Shown: positions 25,010-33,636 of the stretch, in pieces | Numbering within the stretch: position 1 is the first letter of the stretch | Layout: each line of letters opens with the position of its first letter | Assembly: GCF_029714185.1 (NCBI RefSeq) | Contig: NZ_CP121671.1 | Span: forward strand, 620,001 to 684,000 | Source: Halobacillus naozhouensis | Lineage (GTDB): Bacteria; Bacillota; Bacilli; Bacillales; Halobacillaceae | DNA: 64,000 nt | Direction of reading: 5' to 3' | Notes under the pieces: generated by a model | What the model was told of the DNA's origin: nothing | Databases searched by the model: none | The model's input: only the letters and a program-made list of their open reading frames with translations | Translations under genes and position numbers: made by a program

Positions 25010-25591
25010 TTACGCTGCAGATAATTCACTAGCTGTGACCCATTTATGGTTTGTTACCTTTTCACCGCCCGTGGTGGGAGTATAGCTAACCATATACACG
25101 GTAGTTTGTTTGGCAGACTCAATTTCCGCTGTGGCCCCTTTCATTCCTTTCATATGTGACGCCTGAATGGTGACCTCAGTACCGGGTTCAAGCGGTTCTT
25201 CACCTGGCTCCTTAATTTCTTCATGGATGACCCATTTATGGTCTTCCACTCTTTCTCCGCCTGTTGTCGGAGTGTAGGAAACTACATAGGCTGTTGTGTT
25301 ATATGCTCCCTCTATAGTTGCCTCAGCCCCTTTCATTCCTTTCATATGCCCTGTTTCAATAATTACCTGGCTGCCAACTTCATAAGTTGGACTCTCAGCA
25401 TCCTTTAATTCCTCAGGAACTTCACCTGAGCTGGAATGATTCATGTCCATATGGCTTTCAGAGCTGGATTGTGTTTGTGTATCTTCCTCGTTGTTTTCCT
25501 GACTTGTCTCCTCCTTACCACTACTGCAACCGGTTAACATCATGGTGAAGATCAGAATCACAATGCCAGCCCACTTTTTTTTACCTATCAT
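25010..25591 (-). CDS. YdhK-like lipoprotein with two tandem DUF1541 repeats
   Basis: A 193-residue predicted lipoprotein. A hydrophobic signal ends in the lipobox MLTGC; an acidic, Ser-rich linker with a His/Met cluster (SHMDMNHSSS) follows. Two nearly identical domains of about 60 residues each come next, each with HMKGMKGA, TTxYxVSYTPTTGGE and HKWV. This is the DUF1541/YdhK layout. The Met/His-rich linker resembles copper-handling lipoproteins, but that is inference. I chose ATG 25591, spaced from AAGGAGG, over the in-frame start at 25609. Confidence 0.8.
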   Translation of the reverse strand: MIGKKKWAGIVILIFTMMLTGCSSGKEETSQENNEEDTQTQSSSESHMDMNHSSSGEVPEELKDAESPTYEVGSQVIIETGHMKGMKGAEATIEGAYNTTAYVVSYTPTTGGERVEDHKWVIHEEIKEPGEEPLEPGTEVTIQASHMKGMKGATAEIESAKQTTVYMVSYTPTTGGEKVTNHKWVTASELSAA

Positions 25592-25791
25592 TAAGGCCCT
25601 CCTTCTCATAATTAAAGTCTTCTATACTATACCCCCCTATCGTAATTCGGGGCAATAATTAAATGTTCCTAGATCTTCAATTATCGTTGTAGACTATGTG
25701 TCATGTTAAAAAATAAAAAGCGCCGCTGAACTTGTGGCGGCACTCTTTTCGTATCATAATAGGAATGGGTGAAGAAGGGTGAACGATAACT

Positions 25792-26181
25792 CTACATTCT
25801 AACAATGATGGCTCCGCCGCCGCTGCCTTGCACACACTTGGTATCTTCTTGATCGTGCATAGATTGAAGTAGTTCATTATACTGTGTCATCAATTGACTG
25901 ATATTATCCATTTGGCTCTCCAGTCTGATGATTGCCTGCATCATATATTGCATATCCGCAGAAGTTACGTTATATGAAGGGGCAGTATAGGAGGGATATC
26001 CTTGACCATGGTAAGGAAGGGGCCCTTCCTGAGGGACGCCCATCTGGTACAGGTCATCTTGATGTGTACCATGATGGCCACTAACGTCTTCAGTTTCTCC
26101 GTGACCATGAGCACCTCCACTTCCACCCTGGTTGTGACGATAAGGATCCCAAATCGGTTGATATGGATTGTATGAAGACAT
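25792..26181 (-). CDS. Tyr/His/Gly-rich protein, possible spore-surface protein
   Basis: A 129-residue protein of unusual composition: a low-complexity N-terminal half rich in Tyr, Pro, His and Gly (SSYNPYQPIWDPYRHNQGG), then a predicted coiled-coil (MMQAIIRLESQMDNISQLMT) and a terminal GSGGGAIIVRM. ATG 26181 follows AAAGGAGGT by 6 nt; an ATG seven codons earlier overlaps that site. Composition and a coiled-coil suggest a spore-coat or surface component, but I do not recognise the family. Divergent from the sugar isomerase gene, with a perfect palindrome between them. Confidence 0.55.
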   Translation of the reverse strand: MSSYNPYQPIWDPYRHNQGGSGGAHGHGETEDVSGHHGTHQDDLYQMGVPQEGPLPYHGQGYPSYTAPSYNVTSADMQYMMQAIIRLESQMDNISQLMTQYNELLQSMHDQEDTKCVQGSGGGAIIVRM

Positions 26182-26304
26182 CCGTTTACCTCCTTTCATC
26201 ATAAAAATAGTTTATTCGTTTATGCCCTCTCTTGGGTATAAACCTTTTAAAATGATTGATCTGCCCATCCATCAAAGAATCCTTGGCACTCGTATTAAAA
26301 GTCC

Positions 26305-26328
26305 GGATGAGGAGAATTCTCCTCATCC
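26305..26328. repeat. Perfect 24-bp palindrome in a divergent intergenic region
   Basis: GGATGAGGAGAA and its exact reverse complement meet without a spacer at 26305-26328. It lies between the divergent genes at 26181 and 26496 and has little T tract, so it could be an operator or a weak terminator. Confidence 0.5.
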
Positions 26329-26495
26329 TTTATAGATTGAGTTAGAGTGTGGCTGATCCTTGTGAACGCGGAAGAAATAGATATGGTAAGAAGATGCTAT
26401 TTGGGTTTCATTTGCAGGAGAAGTGACTGGGCAGACAGAAGTTTATTAATAGGGTAAGTATTACATTTAGAAGTTTTATAGAAGGAAGGTTTCAA

Positions 26496-27254
26496 ATGAT
26501 AAAAAATATACCTGTCGCTGTGCAAATGTATACACTACGAAAAGAAGCGGAAAGAGACTTTGCCGATACATTAAAAAAGGTAGCTGAGCTTGGTTTTGAC
26601 GGAGTGGAGCTGGCTGGGTATGGAGGCCTGAGTGCGGGAGAGTTAAGACATTTACTGGATCAACTCGGGCTTAAGGCAGCATCAAGCCATATTCCTCTAG
26701 AAGAAATCAAACAGAATTTGTCACAAGTCATTAAAGATCAGAAAACGTTAGGTAGTAACTTTGTGGTGTGTCCTTATTTTCAACCCAAAAATGAGGCAGA
26801 CTATAAAGAGCTTATACGTACTTTAAGGAAAGCGGGGAAAGTGTGCCGCCAAGAAGGGCTAACCCTCTGTTATCACAACCATGATTTTGAACTCGAAAAG
26901 TTAAGTGATGGCCGGACGGCATTACAAACGATTTTTGATGAGACCGACCCTAAGGAAGTCCAAACTGAATTCGACGTGTACTGGTTGAAAAAAGCTGGAG
27001 AAGACCCAGTCGAATGGATCGAGAAATACCAGGGGAGAACGCCTCTTGTCCATTTGAAAGATATGACGAGAGATGGAGAAAAGTTCTTTGCCGAACTGGG
27101 GACAGGTGGTGTCGAGATTGAATCAATTCTTGATAAAGGTAAGGGAATGAATGTTCAGTGGTGGATTGTAGAGCAGGATGAAAGTCGTAACACACTACTT
27201 GAAAGCCTTGAGATCAGCATGGAGTATTTGAAAAACAGACTCCCTTATTTATAA
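26496..27254 (+). CDS. Sugar phosphate isomerase/epimerase (TIM barrel)
   Basis: A 252-residue xylose-isomerase-like TIM-barrel protein. VAVQMYTLRKEAERDF at the start, GFDGVELAGYGG, LCYHNHDFEL with metal ligands, TEFDVYWLKKAG, and PLVHLKDM near the C-terminal metal site. Family members (IolE/IolH-like) isomerise sugars or inositol intermediates. No sugar operon is adjacent, so the substrate cannot be narrowed. ATG start after AAGGAAGG. Confidence 0.8.
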   Translation: MIKNIPVAVQMYTLRKEAERDFADTLKKVAELGFDGVELAGYGGLSAGELRHLLDQLGLKAASSHIPLEEIKQNLSQVIKDQKTLGSNFVVCPYFQPKNEADYKELIRTLRKAGKVCRQEGLTLCYHNHDFELEKLSDGRTALQTIFDETDPKEVQTEFDVYWLKKAGEDPVEWIEKYQGRTPLVHLKDMTRDGEKFFAELGTGGVEIESILDKGKGMNVQWWIVEQDESRNTLLESLEISMEYLKNRLPYL

Positions 27255-27474
27255 AAGTAAATAACGCATAGCAAAAGGTTTAGTGTAATGACCCTCCTCG
27301 TTTTACAGGGCTTGAGCTGAATGATTTCCACCGGAAAAGTTGCGTGAATAAAAGTGACTCCCTTAAGGATAATAACGACATAGATCATTTTAATTCCTGC
27401 TCACAAATCTTTAGGGTTGCATGCAAGGAACATGATAAAGTCGTCACTTCAGAAAAGAAGGAGTCGTTCACGTA

Positions 27475-29007
27475 ATGTTAAAAAAATTCACACCGGTTTT
27501 TAAAATATCAGCTGGGATTATATCTGTGATTGTAATTATAGGTGTTATATGGCCTAAGGGTTTGGAAACAGCTACAACCGATATTCAAGCATTTATATCA
27601 AATAAATTAGGTTGGTATTATTTAATTGTCGTTACATTATTTGTCCTAGTTTGTTTGGTCTTTTTAATTTCCCCGCTTGGAAGAATCAAACTTGGTAAGC
27701 CGGATGAAAAACCTGAATTTACAAGACCCACTTGGATTGCCATGTTATTCAGTGCCGGAATGGGGATCGGGCTTGTGTTCTGGGGAACAGCTGAACCTAT
27801 CAGTCATTATGCACTGAGCTCTCCGACGGGGGAAACAGGCACAGAACAAGCGATTAAGGATGCGATGAGGTTTACTTTCTTTCACTGGGGAATTCATGCA
27901 TGGGCGATATATGGAATCGTGGCACTAGTATTGGCTTATTTTAATTTTAGACACGATAGAAAAGGGCTAATCAGTGCTACTCTGCATCCAATTATCGGTA
28001 AGAAAGCTGCAGAGGGGAATCTAGGTAAGTTCATCGATATTCTGGCTGTTATTGCTACAGTGATAGGGGTAGCGACAACGCTTGGCTTTGGGGCAGTCCA
28101 AATTAATGGGGGACTATCCTATTTGTTCGGGATACCTACTAATATTATCATTCAATTTATTATCATAGCTGTGGTTACTGTTCTCTTTATGATTTCAGCA
28201 TGGTCAGGATTGGATAAAGGAATAAAAATTTTAAGTAATGCTAATATGATTATAGCAGTCCTCTTGTTCGGATTTATTTTTATCTTAGGACCAACGATAT
28301 TTCAATTGAATTTGTTCACAAACTCGATCGGTACGTACTTGCAGAATCTTCCGGCCATGAGTTTTCGTATTGCTCCTCTTAACGAAGAAGCAAGAACATG
28401 GATTAATGGATGGACGGTATTTTATTGGGCATGGTGGATTGCATGGTCACCGTTTGTCGGCATATTTATTGCTCGGGTTTCTAGGGGCCGCAGTATAAGA
28501 GAGTTTGTCTTTACCGTATTGATTCTTCCGTCAGTCATTGGGTTCCTATGGTTTGCGGCTTTTGGCGGGACAGCTATTTCACTTGAGCATAATGGGATCG
28601 ATACCATTTCAACTCTCGCAACCGAAGAGTCGTTATTTGGAGTGTTATCTAATTATCCATTAAGTATGGTTGCCTCATTGATTGCCATTACACTGATTGG
28701 AACATTCTTTATTACTTCTGCCGATTCTGGCACATATGTATTGGGAATGATGACTACTGATGGATCGCAACACCCGGGTGCTGCCATTAAACTAACCTGG
28801 GGATGCTTGCTTTCAGCTATAGCACTCGCTCTGCTTTACACAGGGGGGCTTCAAGCTTTAGAAAATACAATGATCATTGCTGCTTTGCCATTCTCGGTGA
28901 TCATGCTGCTGATGGCCATTAGCTTCATTAAGGCCATTTATGAAGAGGGAGAAAAATTAGGTGTAGGTCGATTCCATCCTCCTAAAAAGAAATCTGAAAA
29001 AGGTTAG
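27475..29007 (+). CDS. BCCT-family osmoprotectant transporter (glycine betaine type)
   Basis: A 510-residue Na+- or H+-coupled carrier for betaine, choline or carnitine, with 12 hydrophobic segments. The diagnostic MGIGLVFWGTAEPISHY and the family signature WTVFYWAWWIAWSPFVG plus GRSIREFV are clear. The tryptophan-rich segment that binds the quaternary ammonium head is preserved. The cytoplasmic C-terminal tail is short and basic, which in osmosensing carriers matters for activation. ATG after AAGGAG. A monocistronic unit; a salt-adaptation role fits the rest of the window. Substrate specificity cannot be fixed from sequence. Confidence 0.9.
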   Translation: MLKKFTPVFKISAGIISVIVIIGVIWPKGLETATTDIQAFISNKLGWYYLIVVTLFVLVCLVFLISPLGRIKLGKPDEKPEFTRPTWIAMLFSAGMGIGLVFWGTAEPISHYALSSPTGETGTEQAIKDAMRFTFFHWGIHAWAIYGIVALVLAYFNFRHDRKGLISATLHPIIGKKAAEGNLGKFIDILAVIATVIGVATTLGFGAVQINGGLSYLFGIPTNIIIQFIIIAVVTVLFMISAWSGLDKGIKILSNANMIIAVLLFGFIFILGPTIFQLNLFTNSIGTYLQNLPAMSFRIAPLNEEARTWINGWTVFYWAWWIAWSPFVGIFIARVSRGRSIREFVFTVLILPSVIGFLWFAAFGGTAISLEHNGIDTISTLATEESLFGVLSNYPLSMVASLIAITLIGTFFITSADSGTYVLGMMTTDGSQHPGAAIKLTWGCLLSAIALALLYTGGLQALENTMIIAALPFSVIMLLMAISFIKAIYEEGEKLGVGRFHPPKKKSEKG

Positions 29008-29064
29008 AACCATTTCAGCTGTATATCTGGTGATCTCTTCATTGTGTGGGGATCATTTACAGGT

Positions 29065-29091
29065 GTAATCATATAAATGTAGCCCATACTA
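29065..29091 (+). promoter_or_regulatory. Candidate SigG/SigF promoter for the spore protein gene
   Basis: CATACTA at 29085-29091 matches the forespore -10 (CATACTA/CATTCTA); GTAATCA at 29065-29071 is a loose -35 about 15 nt upstream. It lies 53 nt before the SASP gene. Confidence 0.4.
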
Positions 29092-29143
29092 AACGTATGG
29101 AACAGTTTATTTATGTTCCAATCCCCACTGGGAGTGATTAGTG

Positions 29144-29341
29144 ATGGCAGACAATCGGAATGAATTGTTAGTGCCTGGTGCAGAACATGCAATGGACCGT
29201 ATGAAGGAAGAGATTGCAACAGAATTTGGTGTTGAGCTTGGAGCGGACACTACTGCGCGCGAAAACGGATCGGTGGGTGGCGAAATGGTCAAGCAGATGA
29301 TCAGATTAGCTGAGTCAAGTATGGAAAATAAAAACAAATAA
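29144..29341 (+). CDS. Alpha/beta-type small acid-soluble spore protein
   Basis: A 65-residue SASP that coats spore DNA. It has the GPR-protease recognition sequence ATEFGVELGAD, then TARENGSVGGEMVKQMIRL, the conserved DNA-binding helix region. ATG 29144 was chosen over the in-frame GTG three nt earlier. Single-gene unit with a forespore-type promoter candidate and a terminator. Its presence shows that the organism forms endospores. Confidence 0.92.
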   Translation: MADNRNELLVPGAEHAMDRMKEEIATEFGVELGADTTARENGSVGGEMVKQMIRLAESSMENKNK

Positions 29342-29347
29342 TTAGAG

Positions 29348-29388
29348 GCAAAGGGAGCTCATTCTTTGGGTTCCCTTGCTTTTTTTTT
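29348..29388 (+). terminator. Intrinsic terminator of the SASP gene
   Basis: A GC-containing stem (29348-29356 with 29372-29379, one bulge) and nine T. Confidence 0.8.
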
Positions 29389-29521
29389 ACAGGACTAAAT
29401 GATTTAGAAAATAATTTTTTAAAAAATTGGCCTCTGTAAAATTTGATCAAACTTTAATTTATTGTATCCCTTATGATATCTGGAAAGAATCCGCTTTCAT
29501 CAGATTGAACATCATCATAAA
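29389..29521. other. AT-rich upstream region of ppc
   Basis: No gene seen; leads into a cre-like site at 29522. Confidence 0.3.
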
Positions 29522-29535
29522 AGCAAGCGCTTACA
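29522..29535 (+). promoter_or_regulatory. Candidate cre site upstream of ppc
   Basis: AGCAAGCGCTTACA matches the catabolite-responsive consensus at 12 of 14 positions, 120 nt before the ppc start. A position upstream of the promoter would suit activation, a promoter-overlapping one repression; I cannot place the promoter. Confidence 0.4.
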
Positions 29536-29654
29536 AATGTTTACTAAGGAATCACTCCATTTGACTATCCAAAAAATTCTGATAACATAATTAAAATATG
29601 AGCGGGTCTATCGTCATCGCTCAGGGAAAAAGACTATTATAGGATGGTGAAAGA

Positions 29655-32414
29655 GTGACAATCCAAAAAGAAAAAAACGATCATACAACACCACTTCGAC
29701 GCGATGTGAGTCTCCTTGGACATATGCTTGGTGAGATTCTCGTTCATCATGGTGGAGAAGAATTATTAAACAAAGTGGAAACAATCCGTAAATTAACGAA
29801 AGAACTTAGAAGAAGTCGCGATACCTCCACCTATGAGCAATTAAAAACTGAAATCCAAACCCTTCAACCTCCGATGCGTTCGCAAGTCATACGCGCATTC
29901 TCAATCTACTTCCACCTCGTGAATATTGCCGAGCAAAACCACCGTGTTCGCAGGCGCCGTGAATACCAGCTTTTTGAAGATCAAGGGGTGCAGCCTTTTT
30001 CGATAGAAAGTGCGGTGCTTTCGCTGAAAGACCACCAAATCGATAAAGGAGTCATTCAGAATGTGCTCAATGAACTATCACTGGAATTGATTATTACAGC
30101 GCATCCTACTGAGGCGACTAAACGGACAGTACTTGAAATTCAGAAACGTATTGCCACGATACTAAGCCAGCTTGATCATCCTCAGTTAACAGAAAATGAG
30201 CGTAAACGGATAGAGGAGAGTCTGTTTAACGAAGTGACCGTGCTATGGCAGACCGATGAATTAAGGCAGCGTAAACCAACGGTCATGGATGAAGTTCGCA
30301 ATGGTTTGTATTATTTTGATGAGACGTTATTTGATGTACTGCCTGATATCCATCAGGAACTGGAAGACCGTCTCGAGGAGAGCTACCCCGAGGATACCTG
30401 GAACGTTCCAAACTTCCTTCGCTTCGGTTCCTGGATTGGCGGAGACCGTGACGGTAACCCGAATGTAACGCCAGAGCTTACATGGGAAACATTAAAGAAA
30501 CAGCGAACGTTAGTTTTGAAAAAATATGATGGTGTACTGGTTGAATTAATGAAGCGGTTCAGTCATTCAACGAATCGCGTGAACGTAAGTGACGAACTCA
30601 TTGCTTCAGTTGAAGAGGACGAGTCTCGTATCCCCACAGACAAAAAGTGGCGGGTCAAAGAAGAGGTGTACCGTCGTAAATTTGCGGTGATCCTGGAGCG
30701 TTTGCGTCAGGTAGGAAAATCGGAAACAGGCTATCCATCCTCAGACGATCTGTTGGCTGACCTGTACTTAATTCAAGACAGTGTGAAACATCACCAGCCG
30801 ACTAAGCGTGAATTGAAGATGCTTCGCAAACTAGTGCGTCAAGTGAAGCTGTTCGGCTTCCATTTAGCCACGCTCGACATTCGTAATCATAGTGGAGAGC
30901 ATGAAGCAGCGATCACAGAAATTCTGCAAAAAGTGAGTATTCATAATGATTACGCGAATCTTTCTGAATCTGAAAAAGTGGAGCTGCTCGAGGATGTCTT
31001 AAAAGATCCTCGTCCGATCACTCTTCTGAATGAAGATTATAGTGAAGAGACTCAGGAAATGTTGAAAGTCTTCCAATTGATTCGTGACGCTCATAAAGAA
31101 TTCGGTAAACGTTCGATTGAAGTCTATTTAATCAGTATGACTGAATCAGCTAGTGACCTGCTAGAAGTAATGGTGCTGGCGAAAGAAGCAGGGATATACC
31201 GTTTGCATGCTGATGGGAGAGTAGAGAGCAATTTAAACATTGCGCCACTGCTTGAAACGGTTGATGATTTAATAGCAGGACCGGAAATATTAAAGACACT
31301 GTTTGAAAAAGATGTGTATAGCAAGCATTTGCAAGACTTAGATAATCATCAGGAAATTATGCTAGGCTATTCTGATGGCAGTAAAGATGGCGGTACGCTG
31401 ACAGCTAACTGGAAATTGTATAAAGCCCAGCAAGAGATTCATGAAATGGCAAAAGAGTACAACGTTGGCTTGAAATTTTTCCATGGACGCGGCGGCTCTC
31501 TTGGTCGAGGCGGCGGACCTCTAAATCGAAGCATCTTATCACAGCCAGCTGAAACGTTGGGAGATGGTGTGAAAATCACGGAACAAGGTGAGGTATTATC
31601 TTCCCGCTACCTTCTGCGTGATATTGCTTACAGAAGTCTTGAGCAAGGAGTATCGACGTTAGTTGAAGGAGCGGCACATGTATCGAAAGAGACCGAGCAA
31701 GTCAATGATCTTGAAGAGACTTGGAAACAAGCCATGGAAGAAATGGCAGATGTCTCACTTGAAAAATATCAATCACTCGTTTTCGCTGACCAAGACTTTT
31801 TAACATACTTTAATGAGGCAACACCGCTTCAGGAACTTGGTGAATTAAATATTGGCTCTCGTCCAATGAAGCGGAAGGACAGTATGAAATTTGAGAATTT
31901 ACGAGCCATTCCATGGGTCTTTGCCTGGACACAAAACCGTCAGCTGATTCCGGCATGGTATGCAGCAGGGACAGGGCTTGTGGACTATGCTTCCCGTGGC
32001 GATGACCATGTGAAGCAATTGCAGCAAATGTATGAGAGCTGGCCTTTCTTCCGCTCTACGATTCATAATTTGCAGATGGCCTTGACGAAGGCGGATATCC
32101 AAACCGCTAAAGAGTACACGGCCCTAGTAAATGATCAGAAGCTTGGGGAACGAATTTTCCAAAATATTGTGGAGGAATATGAGACAACGAAACAAGTTCT
32201 TCTGCAAATTACCGGGGACCAAGAATTGCTCGATCAGCAGCCGACAATCCAAGAGTCGGTTAAGCTGCGAAATCCTTATGTAGATCCGTTAAACTTCCTG
32301 CAGGTTGAACTGATAAAGGATCTTCGTGAAAATGATGACGACAATGAGGATACACTCACGGAAGTATTGCTTACGATCAGTGGCATTGCGGCTGGTTTGC
32401 GTAATACGGGTTAA
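29655..32414 (+). CDS. ppc: Phosphoenolpyruvate carboxylase
   Basis: A full-length, 919-residue enzyme that fixes bicarbonate on PEP to give oxaloacetate for the TCA cycle. It has LIITAHPTEATKRT with the catalytic His, SWIGGDRDGNPNVT, and FHGRGGSLGRGGGP, all conserved in the family. The extreme C-terminus ends RNTG, as needed for activity. GTG start at 29655 with a GGATGG-type site. A cre-like sequence lies upstream. B. subtilis lacks ppc and uses pyruvate carboxylase, so this gene marks a different anaplerotic set-up. The next gene is a DUF2294 protein. Confidence 0.96.
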   Translation: MTIQKEKNDHTTPLRRDVSLLGHMLGEILVHHGGEELLNKVETIRKLTKELRRSRDTSTYEQLKTEIQTLQPPMRSQVIRAFSIYFHLVNIAEQNHRVRRRREYQLFEDQGVQPFSIESAVLSLKDHQIDKGVIQNVLNELSLELIITAHPTEATKRTVLEIQKRIATILSQLDHPQLTENERKRIEESLFNEVTVLWQTDELRQRKPTVMDEVRNGLYYFDETLFDVLPDIHQELEDRLEESYPEDTWNVPNFLRFGSWIGGDRDGNPNVTPELTWETLKKQRTLVLKKYDGVLVELMKRFSHSTNRVNVSDELIASVEEDESRIPTDKKWRVKEEVYRRKFAVILERLRQVGKSETGYPSSDDLLADLYLIQDSVKHHQPTKRELKMLRKLVRQVKLFGFHLATLDIRNHSGEHEAAITEILQKVSIHNDYANLSESEKVELLEDVLKDPRPITLLNEDYSEETQEMLKVFQLIRDAHKEFGKRSIEVYLISMTESASDLLEVMVLAKEAGIYRLHADGRVESNLNIAPLLETVDDLIAGPEILKTLFEKDVYSKHLQDLDNHQEIMLGYSDGSKDGGTLTANWKLYKAQQEIHEMAKEYNVGLKFFHGRGGSLGRGGGPLNRSILSQPAETLGDGVKITEQGEVLSSRYLLRDIAYRSLEQGVSTLVEGAAHVSKETEQVNDLEETWKQAMEEMADVSLEKYQSLVFADQDFLTYFNEATPLQELGELNIGSRPMKRKDSMKFENLRAIPWVFAWTQNRQLIPAWYAAGTGLVDYASRGDDHVKQLQQMYESWPFFRSTIHNLQMALTKADIQTAKEYTALVNDQKLGERIFQNIVEEYETTKQVLLQITGDQELLDQQPTIQESVKLRNPYVDPLNFLQVELIKDLRENDDDNEDTLTEVLLTISGIAAGLRNTG

Positions 32415-32425
32415 GTTATGAGAGG

Positions 32426-32453
32426 AGCTGTCGGCAAAAGCCGGCAGCTTTTT
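32426..32453 (+). terminator. Intrinsic terminator of ppc
   Basis: A 10-bp stem (32426-32435 with 32440-32449), AAAA loop and T run. Confidence 0.85.
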
Positions 32454-32555
32454 GTTAGGCCTGGGCAAGGGAGGTTGTCACGAGCAGACATAACGTTTAG
32501 AATGTATGGAGGAGAGTGGGAAATAAAGCCCGATCTCAACAAAGGAATGAAGTGA

Positions 32556-33254
32556 ATGGATAAGAAGTCATTGCAATCCGAAGTAGCAAGCTACATAGGA
32601 AAGTTGCTAAGAGATAATTTTGGTAAAGGACCTTCCTCTGTATATGTATCAATTGAAGAACCCTACATTACGGTATACCTTCGTGAATTTCTGGCCCCGA
32701 TGGAACGCGTTCTCGTTGGGCAGGACAACGGTATGAAAGTGGAGGAAACCCGGGACTTAATGATGATGGAACTTCTGCCGGAGATTAAAGCGACGCTCAA
32801 ACATATGGCAGGGATTGAATTGGGCGATTTATTTTATGACTGGTCCCTTACTAATCAGTCCGGGATGTTTCTTGGTGTTCTTTCGAATGTGGATGAACCG
32901 GAAGGCTACAGTGATCTTCCCGATTATGCTACTAAAAAGAAAATTCATAAAGAAATCAGCCGGGTGAGTGAATTAGCGGAAAAAGTTCCTGAAAAGGTTG
33001 ATTCTTACATGTTAAACTCTCGAACACTTTTGGTCGTTCGTGATGGGATTCTCGTGAGAATCGAAAAGGAATTAATTCGCAATGGATTCGGAGAGACACT
33101 GAAGCTGTCGAAACGGAACTTGGAGAAAACATTATTAAGAGAATCCCATTGTGAAAGTATTTTAGGGCAAGAAGTACTGGATGTTTTCGCAGACTGGGAT
33201 TTTGAGAAGGATAAAAGCTATATCCTCTTTATTTTAAAACCAGATAAGGGGTAG
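32556..33254 (+). CDS. DUF2294 (MpsC/YbcI-like) protein with two repeats
   Basis: A 232-residue soluble protein made of two DUF2294-type units: SEVASYIGKLLRDNFGKGPS with VYLREFLAPMERVL in the first, then LIRNGFGETLKLS and FLILKPD-like elements in the second. Such proteins are associated in other Firmicutes with the NdhF/YbcC (MpsAB) bicarbonate-uptake system. Those partners are not in this window, but the neighbour is PEP carboxylase, a bicarbonate consumer. That connection is inference. ATG after an AAGTGA site. Confidence 0.7.
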   Translation: MDKKSLQSEVASYIGKLLRDNFGKGPSSVYVSIEEPYITVYLREFLAPMERVLVGQDNGMKVEETRDLMMMELLPEIKATLKHMAGIELGDLFYDWSLTNQSGMFLGVLSNVDEPEGYSDLPDYATKKKIHKEISRVSELAEKVPEKVDSYMLNSRTLLVVRDGILVRIEKELIRNGFGETLKLSKRNLEKTLLRESHCESILGQEVLDVFADWDFEKDKSYILFILKPDKG

Positions 33255-33283
33255 AAATGAGCCGGACAATAGAGCTGGACATA

Positions 33284-33317
33284 AGCCGAAAAGATATTAT
33301 ATCTTTTCGGCTTTTTT
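33284..33317 (+). terminator. Intrinsic terminator of the DUF2294 gene
   Basis: A 13-bp stem (33284-33296 with 33300-33312), TTA loop and T run. Confidence 0.9.
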
Positions 33318-33360
33318 AATCTTTTTTAAGATATTTCCTAAATAAAAGGAGAAATGGACA

Positions 33361-33552
33361 ATGTTTACAATTATTGCTACAGATGAAAATGGACTAAGGA
33401 TAGAGTTTGATCAAAATGAGAAAGAACTTCAATTTGAAAGCTATGAGGAGGCGCAAAAGTTTATAGATAGTATTAAAACATCCAATATGTTTCCAGAGAA
33501 GTACAGGTTTGTCATAGAGGAAAAGCCGTCCTCCAATGACACTACCAATTAA
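33361..33552 (+). CDS. Small hypothetical protein, 63 aa
   Basis: A small acidic protein starting at ATG after AAAAGGAG. It begins with a beta-strand-like FTIIATDENGLRIEF and then a helix with YEEAQKFIDSI. No membrane segment, no recognised family. It lies between two terminated units and precedes the DUF2254 gene by 85 nt. Its own ribosome binding site and codon pattern support a real gene. Confidence 0.6.
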   Translation: MFTIIATDENGLRIEFDQNEKELQFESYEEAQKFIDSIKTSNMFPEKYRFVIEEKPSSNDTTN

Positions 33553-33636
33553 GAAGGATTTGTTTTTTAGTTTGTTTCTCACCCACGAGGGAATAAGAGA
33601 ATAATTTCCTATTATATTAAAGGAGGTATAAATTAA

